Below, piece after piece: positions 33,369 through 40,855 of a stretch of 54,527 nucleotides of DNA (position 1 is its first letter; the number at the start of each line of letters is the position of its first letter). The notes beneath the pieces were generated by a model. It saw only the letters and a program-made list of their open reading frames with translations, was not told the DNA's origin and did not search any database. The stretch covers positions 1 to 54,527 of the forward strand of contig DKFD01000002.1 in assembly GCA_002452735.1 (NCBI GenBank), read 5' to 3'. Source of the stretch: Patescibacteria group bacterium UBA6805. GTDB lineage: Bacteria > Patescibacteriota > Minisyncoccia > Minisyncoccales > Minisyncoccaceae. The translations under genes and the position numbers were made by a program.

Positions 33369-34309
33369 GGAAAACAAAAAAGATTATCTGCTTCGGCGGG
33401 GGCAATGCCATGCCCGCTACGGTCCTCAGGGGATTAAAAGAAAAAGACGCGGAGATAACTGCGGTTTGTTCGGTTCTGGATTCCGGCGGTTCTTCGGGAA
33501 GACTGAGAAAGGAGTACGGCATTATTTCCCCCGGCGACTTGAGAAGGGCTTTTTTGGAACTTTCGGATTTTTCCTTTGAAGACAAGAAATTGCTTAATTA
33601 TCGTTTTGGGGAAGGGGAACTGAAAGGCCACAATCTGGGCAATATGGTTTTTTTGGCCCTGTGCCTGAATAAGGATAATTACCACGAAGTTTTTGAAAAG
33701 CTCAATAAATTGCTGGACGAAAAATACAAGATACTTCCTTCAACCATTCATCCCTCCGAGCTGGTGGCTGTTTTGGAAAATGGAGAAGAGATTGTGGGCG
33801 AGACAAAAATTGATATTCCTCAACATAACACCGGGCTAAAAATCAAAAAAGTGTTTTTGAGGCCGGTAGTGGGCGCTTGTCCACAAACCATAAGAAGAAT
33901 AAAGAAGGCGGACATGGTGATTATCGGCCCGGGAGATATTTTTTCTTCTTTGATGCAGATTTTTTTGGTGGAAGGAATCTCCGGGGCGATAAAAAACAGC
34001 AAGGCCAAAAGAGTTTATATCGCCAATCTCATGACCAAGGATGGAGAGTCAAACGGGTTTAGTGTCGAGGACTTTGCCGCAGAAATGGAAAAATATCTGC
34101 AATGCCCGCTTGATTGCGTAATTTTCAACAATAAAAACCCCGGAGAAGAACGGGTGAAAAAATACAAAGAAAAGCACAAAGAATTGCTGGGGTTGTCTCT
34201 GTGCTCTTCTTCTTTGCCTAAGTTTCTGGGAAGGGATATAATAAAGGAAGAAGGAGATGTCGTTCACGACCCCCAAAAATTAGCCAATGTTATTTTTAAT
34301 TTAATGTAA
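33347..34309 (+). CDS. yvcK: YvcK/CofD-like protein (gluconeogenesis factor)
   Basis: 320 residues. Signature 'KIICFGGGNAMPATVLRGLK' (Rossmann-like), 'VLDSGGSSGRLRKEYGIISPGDLRRAF', 'YRFGEGELKGHNLGNMVFLAL' and 'ADMVIIGPGDIFSSLMQIFLVEG'. YvcK binds UDP-GlcNAc and links cell-wall synthesis to carbon metabolism in Bacillus. Here it sits between a 2-oxoacid oxidoreductase and a GlmU-like enzyme, a fitting context. Starts 22 bp inside korB. Confidence 0.92.
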   Translation: MFASPFLRKTKKIICFGGGNAMPATVLRGLKEKDAEITAVCSVLDSGGSSGRLRKEYGIISPGDLRRAFLELSDFSFEDKKLLNYRFGEGELKGHNLGNMVFLALCLNKDNYHEVFEKLNKLLDEKYKILPSTIHPSELVAVLENGEEIVGETKIDIPQHNTGLKIKKVFLRPVVGACPQTIRRIKKADMVIIGPGDIFSSLMQIFLVEGISGAIKNSKAKRVYIANLMTKDGESNGFSVEDFAAEMEKYLQCPLDCVIFNNKNPGEERVKKYKEKHKELLGLSLCSSSLPKFLGRDIIKEEGDVVHDPQKLANVIFNLM

Positions 34310-34311
34310 AC

Positions 34312-35490
34312 ATGCAAGCAGTAATCCTCGCTGCGGGAAAAGGAACAAGGTTCGAGCCATTGTCTTTGACCAATCCAAAGCCGCTTTTTTCAGTTATGGG
34401 AGAATCCATTCTGGAGCACAACTTGAAAGAATTGAAAGGATTGATCAATGAAGCGATTATCATTTTCGGACACAAAGGAGAATTAATCAAGGAAAAAATC
34501 AAGGATGAATTCGAGGGCATAAAGATAAGATATGTTTTACAGGAGGAGATAAGCGGTACGGGCAGCGGAGTCAAGCTGGCTTGCCCTTTTCTCAAAGACA
34601 AGTTTATTGTTTTAAACAGCGACGATTTTTATTTCAAAGAAGACATTAAGAAGGTTTTGGAAAAATTTCCCTGTATTCTGGCCAAAGAGCATGAGAGCCC
34701 TTCCGGCTTCGGCGTGGTTCTGGAAAAAGACGGACTGGTGAAGGAGCTGATTGAAAAGCCGGAAAAGCCGGTTTCTAATCTGGTGAACACGGGCCTGTAT
34801 TTTCTGCCCAAAAGCATTCTGGAAGCGCAAGTCGAAAAATCACAAAGGGGAGAGTACGAATTCACGGATTTCATCAAAAATTTCATCAGCCATAACAATC
34901 TTTATTTAATAAAAGCCAAGGCCTGGTTTCCCGCTTCTTATCCCTGGGATGTTTTTGAGGCCTTGGAATATCTTTTTCAGGCCAGAAGGGCGGAGAATAG
35001 GGGCGAGAAAGAAAAAAACGTGGTTGTTAAGGGAAAAGTCATCATCGGCCCGGGAACGCTCATCAAGAGCGGTTCATACATTGAGGGGCCGGTGTATATA
35101 GGAAAGAACTGCGTTATCGGCCCTAATTGTTATCTGAGGCAGATGGCAATAATCGGGGATAACTGCAGAATAGGGCAGGCAGTGGAAATCAAAAACTCGA
35201 TAATAGGAGACAATACCAATATCAGCCACTTGTCGTACGTGGGTGATTCAATAATCGGCTTGAACTGCAATCTGGGGGCCGGAACAATCACCGCCAACTT
35301 AAGGCATGACAATGGTACTGTTAAAACAATGGTCAAGGGTCAAGCAATCAATACCAAAAGAAAGAAGCTCGGAACAATCGTCGGCGACGGGGTAAAAACA
35401 GGAATCGGCACCTTCATTTATCCCGGCCGGAAAATATGGCCGGCCAAGACGACTCTGCCCGGCGAAAAAGTGGACAAAGACATGATATAA
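34312..35490 (+). CDS. Bifunctional GlmU-like nucleotidylyltransferase/acetyltransferase
   Basis: 392 residues. N-terminal nucleotidyltransferase: 'MQAVILAAGKGTRFEPLS' with the G-x-G-x-R motif and 'NPKPLFSVMGESILEHNL', plus 'FIVLNSDDFYF'. The C-terminal left-handed beta-helix has hexapeptide repeats ('VVIGPGTLIKSGSYIEGPVYIG', 'CVIGPNCYLRQMAIIGDNCRIG', 'SIIGLNCNLGAGTITANLRHD'). The layout is that of archaeal-type bifunctional GlcN-1-P acetyltransferase/uridylyltransferase, or a glucose-1-P thymidylyltransferase. It probably makes UDP-GlcNAc with GlmS, but a GlmM mutase is not in this window. Ends at a bidirectional terminator. Confidence 0.88.
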   Translation: MQAVILAAGKGTRFEPLSLTNPKPLFSVMGESILEHNLKELKGLINEAIIIFGHKGELIKEKIKDEFEGIKIRYVLQEEISGTGSGVKLACPFLKDKFIVLNSDDFYFKEDIKKVLEKFPCILAKEHESPSGFGVVLEKDGLVKELIEKPEKPVSNLVNTGLYFLPKSILEAQVEKSQRGEYEFTDFIKNFISHNNLYLIKAKAWFPASYPWDVFEALEYLFQARRAENRGEKEKNVVVKGKVIIGPGTLIKSGSYIEGPVYIGKNCVIGPNCYLRQMAIIGDNCRIGQAVEIKNSIIGDNTNISHLSYVGDSIIGLNCNLGAGTITANLRHDNGTVKTMVKGQAINTKRKKLGTIVGDGVKTGIGTFIYPGRKIWPAKTTLPGEKVDKDMI

Positions 35491-35496
35491 ATAAAA

Positions 35497-35529
35497 ATGC
35501 TCACTGGGTGGTGAGCATGGATTTTTTTT
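35497..35529. terminator. Bidirectional intrinsic terminator
   Basis: Perfect 8-bp stem ATGCTCAC (35497-35504) and GTGAGCAT (35511-35518), 6-nt loop. On plus it is followed by GGATTTTTTTTC, on minus by TTTTATTT. It ends the long plus run after the GlmU-like gene and also the small minus gene, whose last five codons and stop lie in the hairpin. Confidence 0.9.
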
Positions 35530-35737
35530 CAGTGAACCTTCCACTTTCTCTGGAAATCATTTCTCCTTCGACAATGAGAGCGTTTTTGATTGTCCGGCCC
35601 TGGGGGTCGATTCTGTTAAGGAAACCCATTGCCTGGTTGTTGTTTTCAAACGGACCGTACATGTCGCAAGCCTGCCAAGTCGGTTTTTCCGGACTGGAGT
35701 TAAGCGGGTAGAGTGAAAGTACAAACTTCTTTTTCAT
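35501..35737 (-). CDS. Small unknown protein
   Basis: 78 residues, start MKKKFVLSLYPLNSSPEKP. AAAGGTG lies a few bases before the ATG. A central 'ACDMYGPFENNNQAMGFLNR' and 'TIKNALIVEGEMISRESG' suggest a compact alpha/beta fold. No family recognised. The coding end is inside the bidirectional terminator. Confidence 0.7.
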   Translation of the reverse strand: MKKKFVLSLYPLNSSPEKPTWQACDMYGPFENNNQAMGFLNRIDPQGRTIKNALIVEGEMISRESGRFTEKKSMLTTQ

Positions 35738-35797
35738 CTTTTCACCTTTAAAATAACCAATAAATTGATATCATAAAAAGGGTCAACAGTCAATCTG

Positions 35798-35881
35798 TGC
35801 CGAAGGTGGGAGTTGAACCCACACGAGATTGCTCTCATAGCATTTTGAGTGCTACGCGTATGCCAGTTCCGCCACTTCGGC
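35798..35881 (-). tRNA. tRNA-Leu (anticodon CAA)
   Basis: 84 nt. The acceptor stem GCCGAAG pairs with CTTCGGC, discriminator A; CCA is not encoded. Anticodon arm TAGCA-CTCAAAA-TGCTA gives anticodon CAA, reading UUG. A long variable arm (GAGA-GCAA-TCTC) marks class II tRNA, and the T-arm is GTGGG-TTCAACT-CCCAC. A weak promoter (TTTACA...TAAATA) lies upstream on the minus strand. Charged by LeuS (25746). Confidence 0.97.
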
Positions 35882-35912
35882 CCAACTATGTATTTAGCAT
35901 AAAAAACGGCAT

Positions 35913-35941
35913 TTGTAAATTTTTTCTTTTAGTGGTAAAAT
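35913..35941 (+). promoter_or_regulatory. Promoter of parA
   Basis: TTGTAA (35913-35918), a 17-bp spacer, then TAAAAT (35936-35941), 7 nt before ATG 35949. Predicts a leaderless mRNA. Confidence 0.65.
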
Positions 35942-35948
35942 TATCTTA

Positions 35949-36716
35949 ATGAACAGGGTAATTGCCATAGCCAATCAAAAAGGAGGAGTGGGAAAAACAG
36001 CCATTGCCGTCAATCTTCCCGTTTTTCTGACCGCTTTCGGCAAGAAAGTTCTTCTGGTTGACGTCGACCCCCAGGCCAATGCCACTTTTTCCTTGGGAAT
36101 CAAGCCCAAAGACCTGTCCGTTTCTTTGTATGAAGCTCTTTTAGGGCAGATTTCGCCCAAAGAGATAATCAAAAGAACCCCCTTTCTGGCCTTTGATTTG
36201 ATGCCCACTTCCTACAATTTGGCCGGAGCCAATATTGAATTGATTAATTTGAAAGACAGGGAGTTCAAACTGAAAGAAATTTTGGACAAAGTTAAGAACG
36301 ACTACGATTTTGTGTTGGTTGACTGTCCTCCCAGTCTGGGAATTCTTACCATCAACGGTTTGGTTGCCGCTGACGAGGTTTTGATTCCGGTTCAGTGCGA
36401 ATACCTGGCTTTGGAGGGCTTAGAGCAATTGCTTTCCAACATCAAGCTGATTAACGAGAACATGGAAAGAGATATCAAGATATTGGGTTCGGTTTTGACA
36501 ATGTACAATAGACGGAACAGGGTTTCGCAGAAAATCGCCAAGGATTTGAGAAGAACTTTTCCTGGATACGTTTTTGACACCATTATTCCCAGAACGGTCG
36601 CTTTGTCGGAATCTCCTGTCGGAGGGAAAACCATATTAAGGTCAGCTCCCAATTCTTCCGCCGTCCACGCTTTCCGGGAGTTGGCGAGAGAGATAATAGC
36701 TAAGGAGGGGCAATGA
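35949..36716 (+). CDS. parA: Chromosome partitioning ATPase ParA/Soj
   Basis: 255 residues. Deviant Walker A 'IANQKGGVGKTAIAVNLP' at the N-terminus, 'VDVDPQANATFSLGI' and Walker B region 'YDFVLVDCPPSLGILTINGL'. It forms nucleoid-bound dimers and moves ParB-parS complexes. parB lies at 37680, but a pseudopilin gene (36713) separates the two. The stop overlaps that gene by ATGA. Confidence 0.95.
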   Translation: MNRVIAIANQKGGVGKTAIAVNLPVFLTAFGKKVLLVDVDPQANATFSLGIKPKDLSVSLYEALLGQISPKEIIKRTPFLAFDLMPTSYNLAGANIELINLKDREFKLKEILDKVKNDYDFVLVDCPPSLGILTINGLVAADEVLIPVQCEYLALEGLEQLLSNIKLINENMERDIKILGSVLTMYNRRNRVSQKIAKDLRRTFPGYVFDTIIPRTVALSESPVGGKTILRSAPNSSAVHAFRELAREIIAKEGQ

Positions 36717-37669
36717 ACAAATCTTTCACCTTGATTGAAATACTGGTGGTAATCGTCATTATTGGAATCATTTCCGCCTTCATTATCGTTTCCATGGCCG
36801 GGGTTTCAGACAAGGCAAACGTTGCCAAAGGCCAGGCATTCTCCAATTCATTGAAGAATTCGCTTTTAATGAATTTGGCGTCGGAATGGAAATTTAACGG
36901 GCCGACTGCGGCAGGAAGTCCAGCGACAATCGACGACATTAAAGATTCTTGGGCAGCAGTGAATAACGGCACCTTGTGCGCGGCCGGAGGAATTTACCCC
37001 CATCCCACCCCCACAGTCAGATCCGGCGCCGATTGTATCTCCGGCTCTTGTTTGGAATTTGATAATATTGACGACCAGTTCTATGTCAGCAATCCAAATT
37101 TAAGATATGCCGGTGCGGGAATGACTCTGGAAGCATGGATAAAGATAAATTCAACTACAAGCAATTCGGCATATATTTTTAGCAAGCCCTGGAATGGAAA
37201 CGGCTATTATAATTATTATTTTTACTACAACGGTACATCGCTTTATTTCTTCTTGGGAGGGGATACAGGACAGAACAAATCCATTACCGTTCCCAATGTT
37301 CAAAAAAACAAATGGTATAACGTGGTGGCTACGGTTAACGCCGACAAATTAATGAGAATTTATGTGAACGGGGTTTTGGGCGTCAGCGACACGCACGCCA
37401 TCACCACCTGGATTCCTTCGGCCGGCGGCGGGGACCAAAATCGGGCATTATCAATAGGCCATCTTTATCAATGCGATCAATCTGTGCCCGACAGAATCTT
37501 CCACGGCCATATGGACGAATTAAAATATTTTACCGAAGCTTTGCCGGCGTCCAAAATCCAAGAAAATTATTATGCCGGAATTAATAAGTTGGAGGCGAAT
37601 AATTTTTTCAGAACAAACGAATATTTTGACAGAATCGCCGAGTTGAGAGATAATTTAGTAAATAATTAA
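36713..37669 (+). CDS. Pseudopilin-LamG fusion protein between parA and parB
   Basis: 318 residues. Class III prepilin start 'MNKSFTLIEILVVIVIIGII' with Ser at -1, Phe+1 and Glu+5, then the shared 'VAKGQAFSNSLKNSLLMNL'. LamG domain: 'CLEFDNIDDQFYVSNPN', 'MTLEAWIKIN', 'WYNVVATVNADKLMRIYVNG', 'HMDELKYFTEALPASKIQE', and the shared tail 'YYAGINKLEANNFF'. Translationally coupled to parA, and 10 bp before parB. Nothing suggests a role in DNA partitioning; the insertion looks opportunistic. Confidence 0.9.
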   Translation: MNKSFTLIEILVVIVIIGIISAFIIVSMAGVSDKANVAKGQAFSNSLKNSLLMNLASEWKFNGPTAAGSPATIDDIKDSWAAVNNGTLCAAGGIYPHPTPTVRSGADCISGSCLEFDNIDDQFYVSNPNLRYAGAGMTLEAWIKINSTTSNSAYIFSKPWNGNGYYNYYFYYNGTSLYFFLGGDTGQNKSITVPNVQKNKWYNVVATVNADKLMRIYVNGVLGVSDTHAITTWIPSAGGGDQNRALSIGHLYQCDQSVPDRIFHGHMDELKYFTEALPASKIQENYYAGINKLEANNFFRTNEYFDRIAELRDNLVNN

Positions 37670-37679
37670 ATTTAGACGC

Positions 37680-38549
37680 ATGATTGGAAAAGGCCTGGAA
37701 TCGTTGATTCCCAAAAAAGAACAGAACAGGGAAGTAGGCCGGGAGCCGGCCAAGGATTTTATCTTTTGGATTGAGATTGACAAAATCAAACCCAATCCAT
37801 TCCAACCAAGAAAAGAGTTTAACGAGCAAGAGCTTGTTTCTCTTTCGGATTCAATCAAGAAATACGGGCTTTTGCAGCCGATTATAGTCAATAAAATGGA
37901 AAGAAGAACCGGTTCCGGAGGCATGGTGGCCGAATATCAGATCATTGCCGGAGAAAGAAGATGGAAGGCCTCAAAGAGAGCGGGACTAAGGCAGATACCG
38001 GTAATCATCAAAGAAAGGTCAAGCCAGGAAAAATTGGAAATGGCTCTGATTGAGAACGTCCAGAGAAAAGACCTCAATCCTGTTGACAAAGCCAAGGCCT
38101 TTGAGCGCCTAAGAAGCGAATTCGGGCTTTTAGACAAAGAGATAGCCCAAATGGTGGGGGCGAGCCGTGAGGCCGTGGTAAACACTTTAAGAATTTTATC
38201 CTTGTCCGAAGAAATCAAAGGTGCGTTAAGGGCGGAGAAAATATCCGAAGGCCATGCCCGGGCTCTTTTGGGGGTCAAAGACGAAAGACAAAGAAAAAAT
38301 CTGTTTGAAGAAATTTTAAAGAACAATTATTCGGTAAGAGAGGTTGAGAAAAAAGCCAAGGGAGACAAACCAATCAAAATTGACAAAACAATAGCCAATA
38401 AGGACTTTTTGGAAAAAAAACTCAAAGAATTGTTCGGTCACAGCAGGATTAAGCTGGAAAAGAAAAAAGACAAGATTCAGTTTGTCGCCGATTTTGAATC
38501 AGAGGAAGACGTTAAAAGGTGGATTAAGAAAATAATGTACCGCGAGTAG
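37680..38549 (+). CDS. parB: Chromosome partitioning protein ParB/Spo0J
   Basis: 289 residues. The N-terminal CTPase domain has 'NPFQPRKEFNEQELVSLSDS' and 'YQIIAGERRWKASKRAGL' (GERR box), followed by 'ALIENVQRKDLNPVDKAKAF'. The central helix-turn-helix is 'LDKEIAQMVGASREAVVNTLR'-like, and the C-terminus is a dimerisation region. It would load on parS sites as a CTP-dependent clamp. No canonical parS site was seen in this window by eye. Confidence 0.95.
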   Translation: MIGKGLESLIPKKEQNREVGREPAKDFIFWIEIDKIKPNPFQPRKEFNEQELVSLSDSIKKYGLLQPIIVNKMERRTGSGGMVAEYQIIAGERRWKASKRAGLRQIPVIIKERSSQEKLEMALIENVQRKDLNPVDKAKAFERLRSEFGLLDKEIAQMVGASREAVVNTLRILSLSEEIKGALRAEKISEGHARALLGVKDERQRKNLFEEILKNNYSVREVEKKAKGDKPIKIDKTIANKDFLEKKLKELFGHSRIKLEKKKDKIQFVADFESEEDVKRWIKKIMYRE

Positions 38550-38620
38550 AGGAGGCATGTAAAACTTTTCATCTTGTGCTCACGCGTTCCTTGGATTTCA
38601 TTGTGCCCGGAGCGCATTAA

Positions 38621-38655
38621 AAAGCGGCACGTTTATCGTACCGGCTTTTTCTTTT
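38621..38655. terminator. Bidirectional intrinsic terminator
   Basis: Hairpin GCGGCACG (38624-38631), loop TTTAT, CGTACCGGC (38637-38645), flanked by AAAAA and TTTTTCTTTT. One pair is A-C on plus but G-U on minus, so it is stronger for the minus small gene. It also ends the parA-parB transcript. Confidence 0.8.
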
Positions 38656-38767
38656 CCAGAAGCTTTTCCGCGCCAATGGCGAGGACAAGAACGGCCAAGG
38701 CGATTATCCCCGCGACGATGAAGAAGACGTCTTCAACAAGGTCTTTCAGTCCTTCCTTTTTTTTCAT
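38633..38767 (-). CDS. 44-residue single-span membrane protein
   Basis: Encodes 44 residues starting MKKKEGLKDLVEDVFFIVAG, with one hydrophobic helix (about residues 14-32, 'DVFFIVAGIIALAVLVLAIG') and a basic tail ending KKKPVR. A GGAGG Shine-Dalgarno is 9 nt before the ATG, and a promoter with TTGACA lies upstream. The stop codon is in the loop of the terminator hairpin. A topology with a lysine-rich C-terminus in the cytoplasm is plausible. No family recognised. Confidence 0.7.
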   Translation of the reverse strand: MKKKEGLKDLVEDVFFIVAGIIALAVLVLAIGAEKLLEKKKPVR

Positions 38768-38795
38768 TCCCGATAGCCTCCAAAGATCTAAAGTC

Positions 38796-38852
38796 ATATT
38801 AGTATTTTTCCTGTTTTTGTCAATTGACAGGAAAACATTTTCGTATTATTGT
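38796..38852. promoter_or_regulatory. Divergent promoters sharing a palindromic -35 region
   Basis: The palindrome TGTCAATTGACA (38818-38829) holds two abutting consensus -35 hexamers, one per strand. Plus: TTGACA (38824-38829), 17 bp, TATTGT (38847-38852). Minus: TTGACA (38823-38818), 16 bp, TAATAT (38801-38796). RNA polymerases cannot occupy both at once, so the two genes may compete. Confidence 0.75.
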
Positions 38853-38900
38853 TTAACTGTTTTCAAGCAACTTTACAAACCGACAAAAGGAGGTGCAATA

Positions 38901-39233
38901 ATGATAAAAAAGAAAGAAACCATTAATGGCCCGGAAGATGTCTTGGAGGCAGTGCTGTTCAAAGTCAGCAAGTTTCCCGACGATTTCTCGGTTGAGTTTT
39001 ACGAACAAAAGGGTTATCCGGTGCGTTGTGTCGTCTGTAAAGACAAATACGACCCAGAAGACCCCGACAGCGTGGAGTTGGCTCAGGTTACCGCCACCGT
39101 GCTGTTCAACTTTCAGACAGAGGAAGGAATCGTGACCATTCCGCATCCGTGGACATCGCTCTATTGCAAGCATTGCGTGCTTGCTTTGTTCGGTGATACG
39201 TCGGACACCGGTATTTCTCATATGTTCCAGTAA
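38901..39233 (+). CDS. Unknown protein with two CxxC motifs
   Basis: 110 residues, start MIKKKETINGPEDVLEAVLF. Preceded by a very strong AAGGAGGTG Shine-Dalgarno and a consensus promoter. CxxC pairs 'RCVVCKDKYD' and 'LYCKHCVLAL' could bind zinc. The middle 'DSVELAQVTATVLFNFQTEE' looks beta-rich. No family recognised. It is followed 11 bp later by the next gene, probably in one operon. Confidence 0.75.
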   Translation: MIKKKETINGPEDVLEAVLFKVSKFPDDFSVEFYEQKGYPVRCVVCKDKYDPEDPDSVELAQVTATVLFNFQTEEGIVTIPHPWTSLYCKHCVLALFGDTSDTGISHMFQ

Positions 39234-39244
39234 AAGGTGTTTTC

Positions 39245-39715
39245 GTGGAATCCATTCAGGCGACCAGAGAGCTTATCGGTTTCCTTGATTTGGAGCCGAA
39301 GTTTTCAATCATTGAGCAGCCATCTGACTCAAAAGCCGTGGTGCTGGTTCATTCTTACGAAGGGTATTACAAGCTGAATACTGTTTTCTATAAAGAATTT
39401 TATTTTCAGGGGAACACGCAACCATTGGAGGTTTCGGTAAAAGCAGTAAGGATAAGGGCGCAAGCCCAAAACCAGGAGCTGGAGCTTTTCCCTTGCGTTG
39501 ACGTTAAGAAGATAGGATTTCTTAGGGGCAGACTGGAAAATCTGATTTCGGAAGAAGGATCTTTGGAAGAAATTGACATAGAGATACTTGCTTTGATCGC
39601 CAGCAAGCTTTGGATTAAAAAACCAAGTTTTTTGTCCCTGATCAAGGCGTTGCTTCCATTAGACGCATCCGAGATTATCGGGAAAACAAAGTTTTTATTC
39701 CCGGGCGGGCTATAG
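39245..39715 (+). CDS. Unknown 156-residue protein
   Basis: GTG start at 39245, with AAAGGTG five bases before it. Begins MESIQATRELIGFLDLEPKF; the rest is mixed alpha/beta ('SKAVVLVHSYEGYYKLNTVF', 'EVSVKAVRIRAQAQNQELEL', 'IDIEILALIASKLWIKK'). No motifs or membrane segments. The gene shares the 38901 promoter and ends at a terminator. Confidence 0.75.
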   Translation: MESIQATRELIGFLDLEPKFSIIEQPSDSKAVVLVHSYEGYYKLNTVFYKEFYFQGNTQPLEVSVKAVRIRAQAQNQELELFPCVDVKKIGFLRGRLENLISEEGSLEEIDIEILALIASKLWIKKPSFLSLIKALLPLDASEIIGKTKFLFPGGL

Positions 39716-39740
39716 GCACGATTACGTGCCTTATTTTATT
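39715..39740 (+). terminator. Intrinsic terminator
   Basis: GGCACG-ATTA-CGTGCC (39715-39730) followed by TTATTTTATT. The stop of the 156-residue gene supplies the first G, and the nagZ stop (minus) begins at 39731. Confidence 0.85.
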
Positions 39741-40855
39741 CCGTACTTCTGTTTCAGCTCCTGAATTCTGTCATAGGATTCATTGATTTGATGTTCGGAC
39801 AAGTCGCCCCTTTTTACGGCCCGGAAAATCGTTTCTACCGCTTCTTCAGCGGCTTTTTCTTTATATTCATTGCCGTTATTGGAGATGATCAATACGTCGC
39901 ATCCGGCCTGGATGGCTTTAACCAAAGCTTCATCAAAGCCGTAATGGTCAACGATAGCTCCCATGTTCATGTCGTCGGAAACCACCACACCCCTGAATTC
40001 CAAGTTTTCTCTTAGTATTTTTTTAATGTACAGAGGGGAGAGGGTGGCGGGAAAATCGGGGTCAATGTTTCTGTTAACGATATGAGCGGTCATTACCATG
40101 TCAGAATATCCCCGCTCTATCAATCTTTGATAGGGAATCAATTCTTCCTGCTTATACGTATCTGTTACATCAACCATTCCCAGGTGGCTGTCTTCGGTTG
40201 AGCTGCCGTGTCCGGGAAAATGCTTAATGGCCGAGACGATGTTTTTTTCGTGAAGGCCTTCAATGAATTTAGAGGCGTAAAGAGCCGTTTTCTCCGGGTC
40301 TTCCGAGAAAGACCTTTCCAGACCGCCGATAACCGGATTTTCGGGATTGACGTTAACGTCGACTACCGGAGCGAAATCAATGTTTATTCCCAATTCGGAC
40401 AATTCTTCGGCGATAATCAAAGCGTTCTCTTTCGTTTTTTCCAAATTTTCTTTTCCCATTTCTTGGGCGCTGGGAATATTAACGAATCCGTATTTTTCCT
40501 TAAGACGGTTGATTAGTCCTCCTTCGGCGTCAACGGCCACGAACAAAGACGGGGAGGCGAGGTTTTTTAAATCGGCAATCAATTTTTTCGTCTGTTCCGG
40601 GTCAATGATATTTCTGGGGAATTGCTTGGTGGGCACGTCACGGTCGAAAAGAATAACTCCTCCCAGGTTGTATTTTTTGATTTCTTTTATGATGCTTGAA
40701 TCGCTGTTTACTTCCGTTCCCCGAAAACCCAGAATGAGCATCTGTCCGATTTTTTGTTTCAAAGCGTCATCTTCTTTTTTTTCTTCATAAAGTTTTGGAG
40801 CAAGAAAAACGGAAATCAGCGTGATGATTATCAAAACCTTGAATACGTTTTTCAT
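39731..40855 (-). CDS. nagZ: Beta-N-acetylhexosaminidase, GH3 family
   Basis: 374 residues. A short hydrophobic N-terminus ('VFKVLIIITLISVFLA') is a signal anchor. GH3 motifs: 'LFVAVDAEGGLINRL', 'AIKHFPGHGSSTEDSHLG' with the His/Asp relay, and 'GVVVSDDMNMGAIVDHYG' carrying the nucleophile Asp. It would release GlcNAc from peptidoglycan fragments, fitting the wall-synthesis genes (glmS, murB) in the window. Overlaps topA by ATGA and converges on the 156-residue gene with a shared terminator region. Confidence 0.93.
   Translation of the reverse strand: MKNVFKVLIIITLISVFLAPKLYEEKKEDDALKQKIGQMLILGFRGTEVNSDSSIIKEIKKYNLGGVILFDRDVPTKQFPRNIIDPEQTKKLIADLKNLASPSLFVAVDAEGGLINRLKEKYGFVNIPSAQEMGKENLEKTKENALIIAEELSELGINIDFAPVVDVNVNPENPVIGGLERSFSEDPEKTALYASKFIEGLHEKNIVSAIKHFPGHGSSTEDSHLGMVDVTDTYKQEELIPYQRLIERGYSDMVMTAHIVNRNIDPDFPATLSPLYIKKILRENLEFRGVVVSDDMNMGAIVDHYGFDEALVKAIQAGCDVLIISNNGNEYKEKAAEEAVETIFRAVKRGDLSEHQINESYDRIQELKQKYGIK

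Noticed and set aside
35882..35948. parS or replication origin near parA
   Set aside because: No canonical parS palindrome, DnaA-box cluster or dnaA gene was found; the region only holds promoters for tRNA-Leu and parA.
38574..38900. Long N-terminal extension of the 38901 gene
   Set aside because: The frame is open but runs through a bidirectional terminator, a minus-strand gene and two promoters. The strong Shine-Dalgarno marks ATG 38901 as the start.
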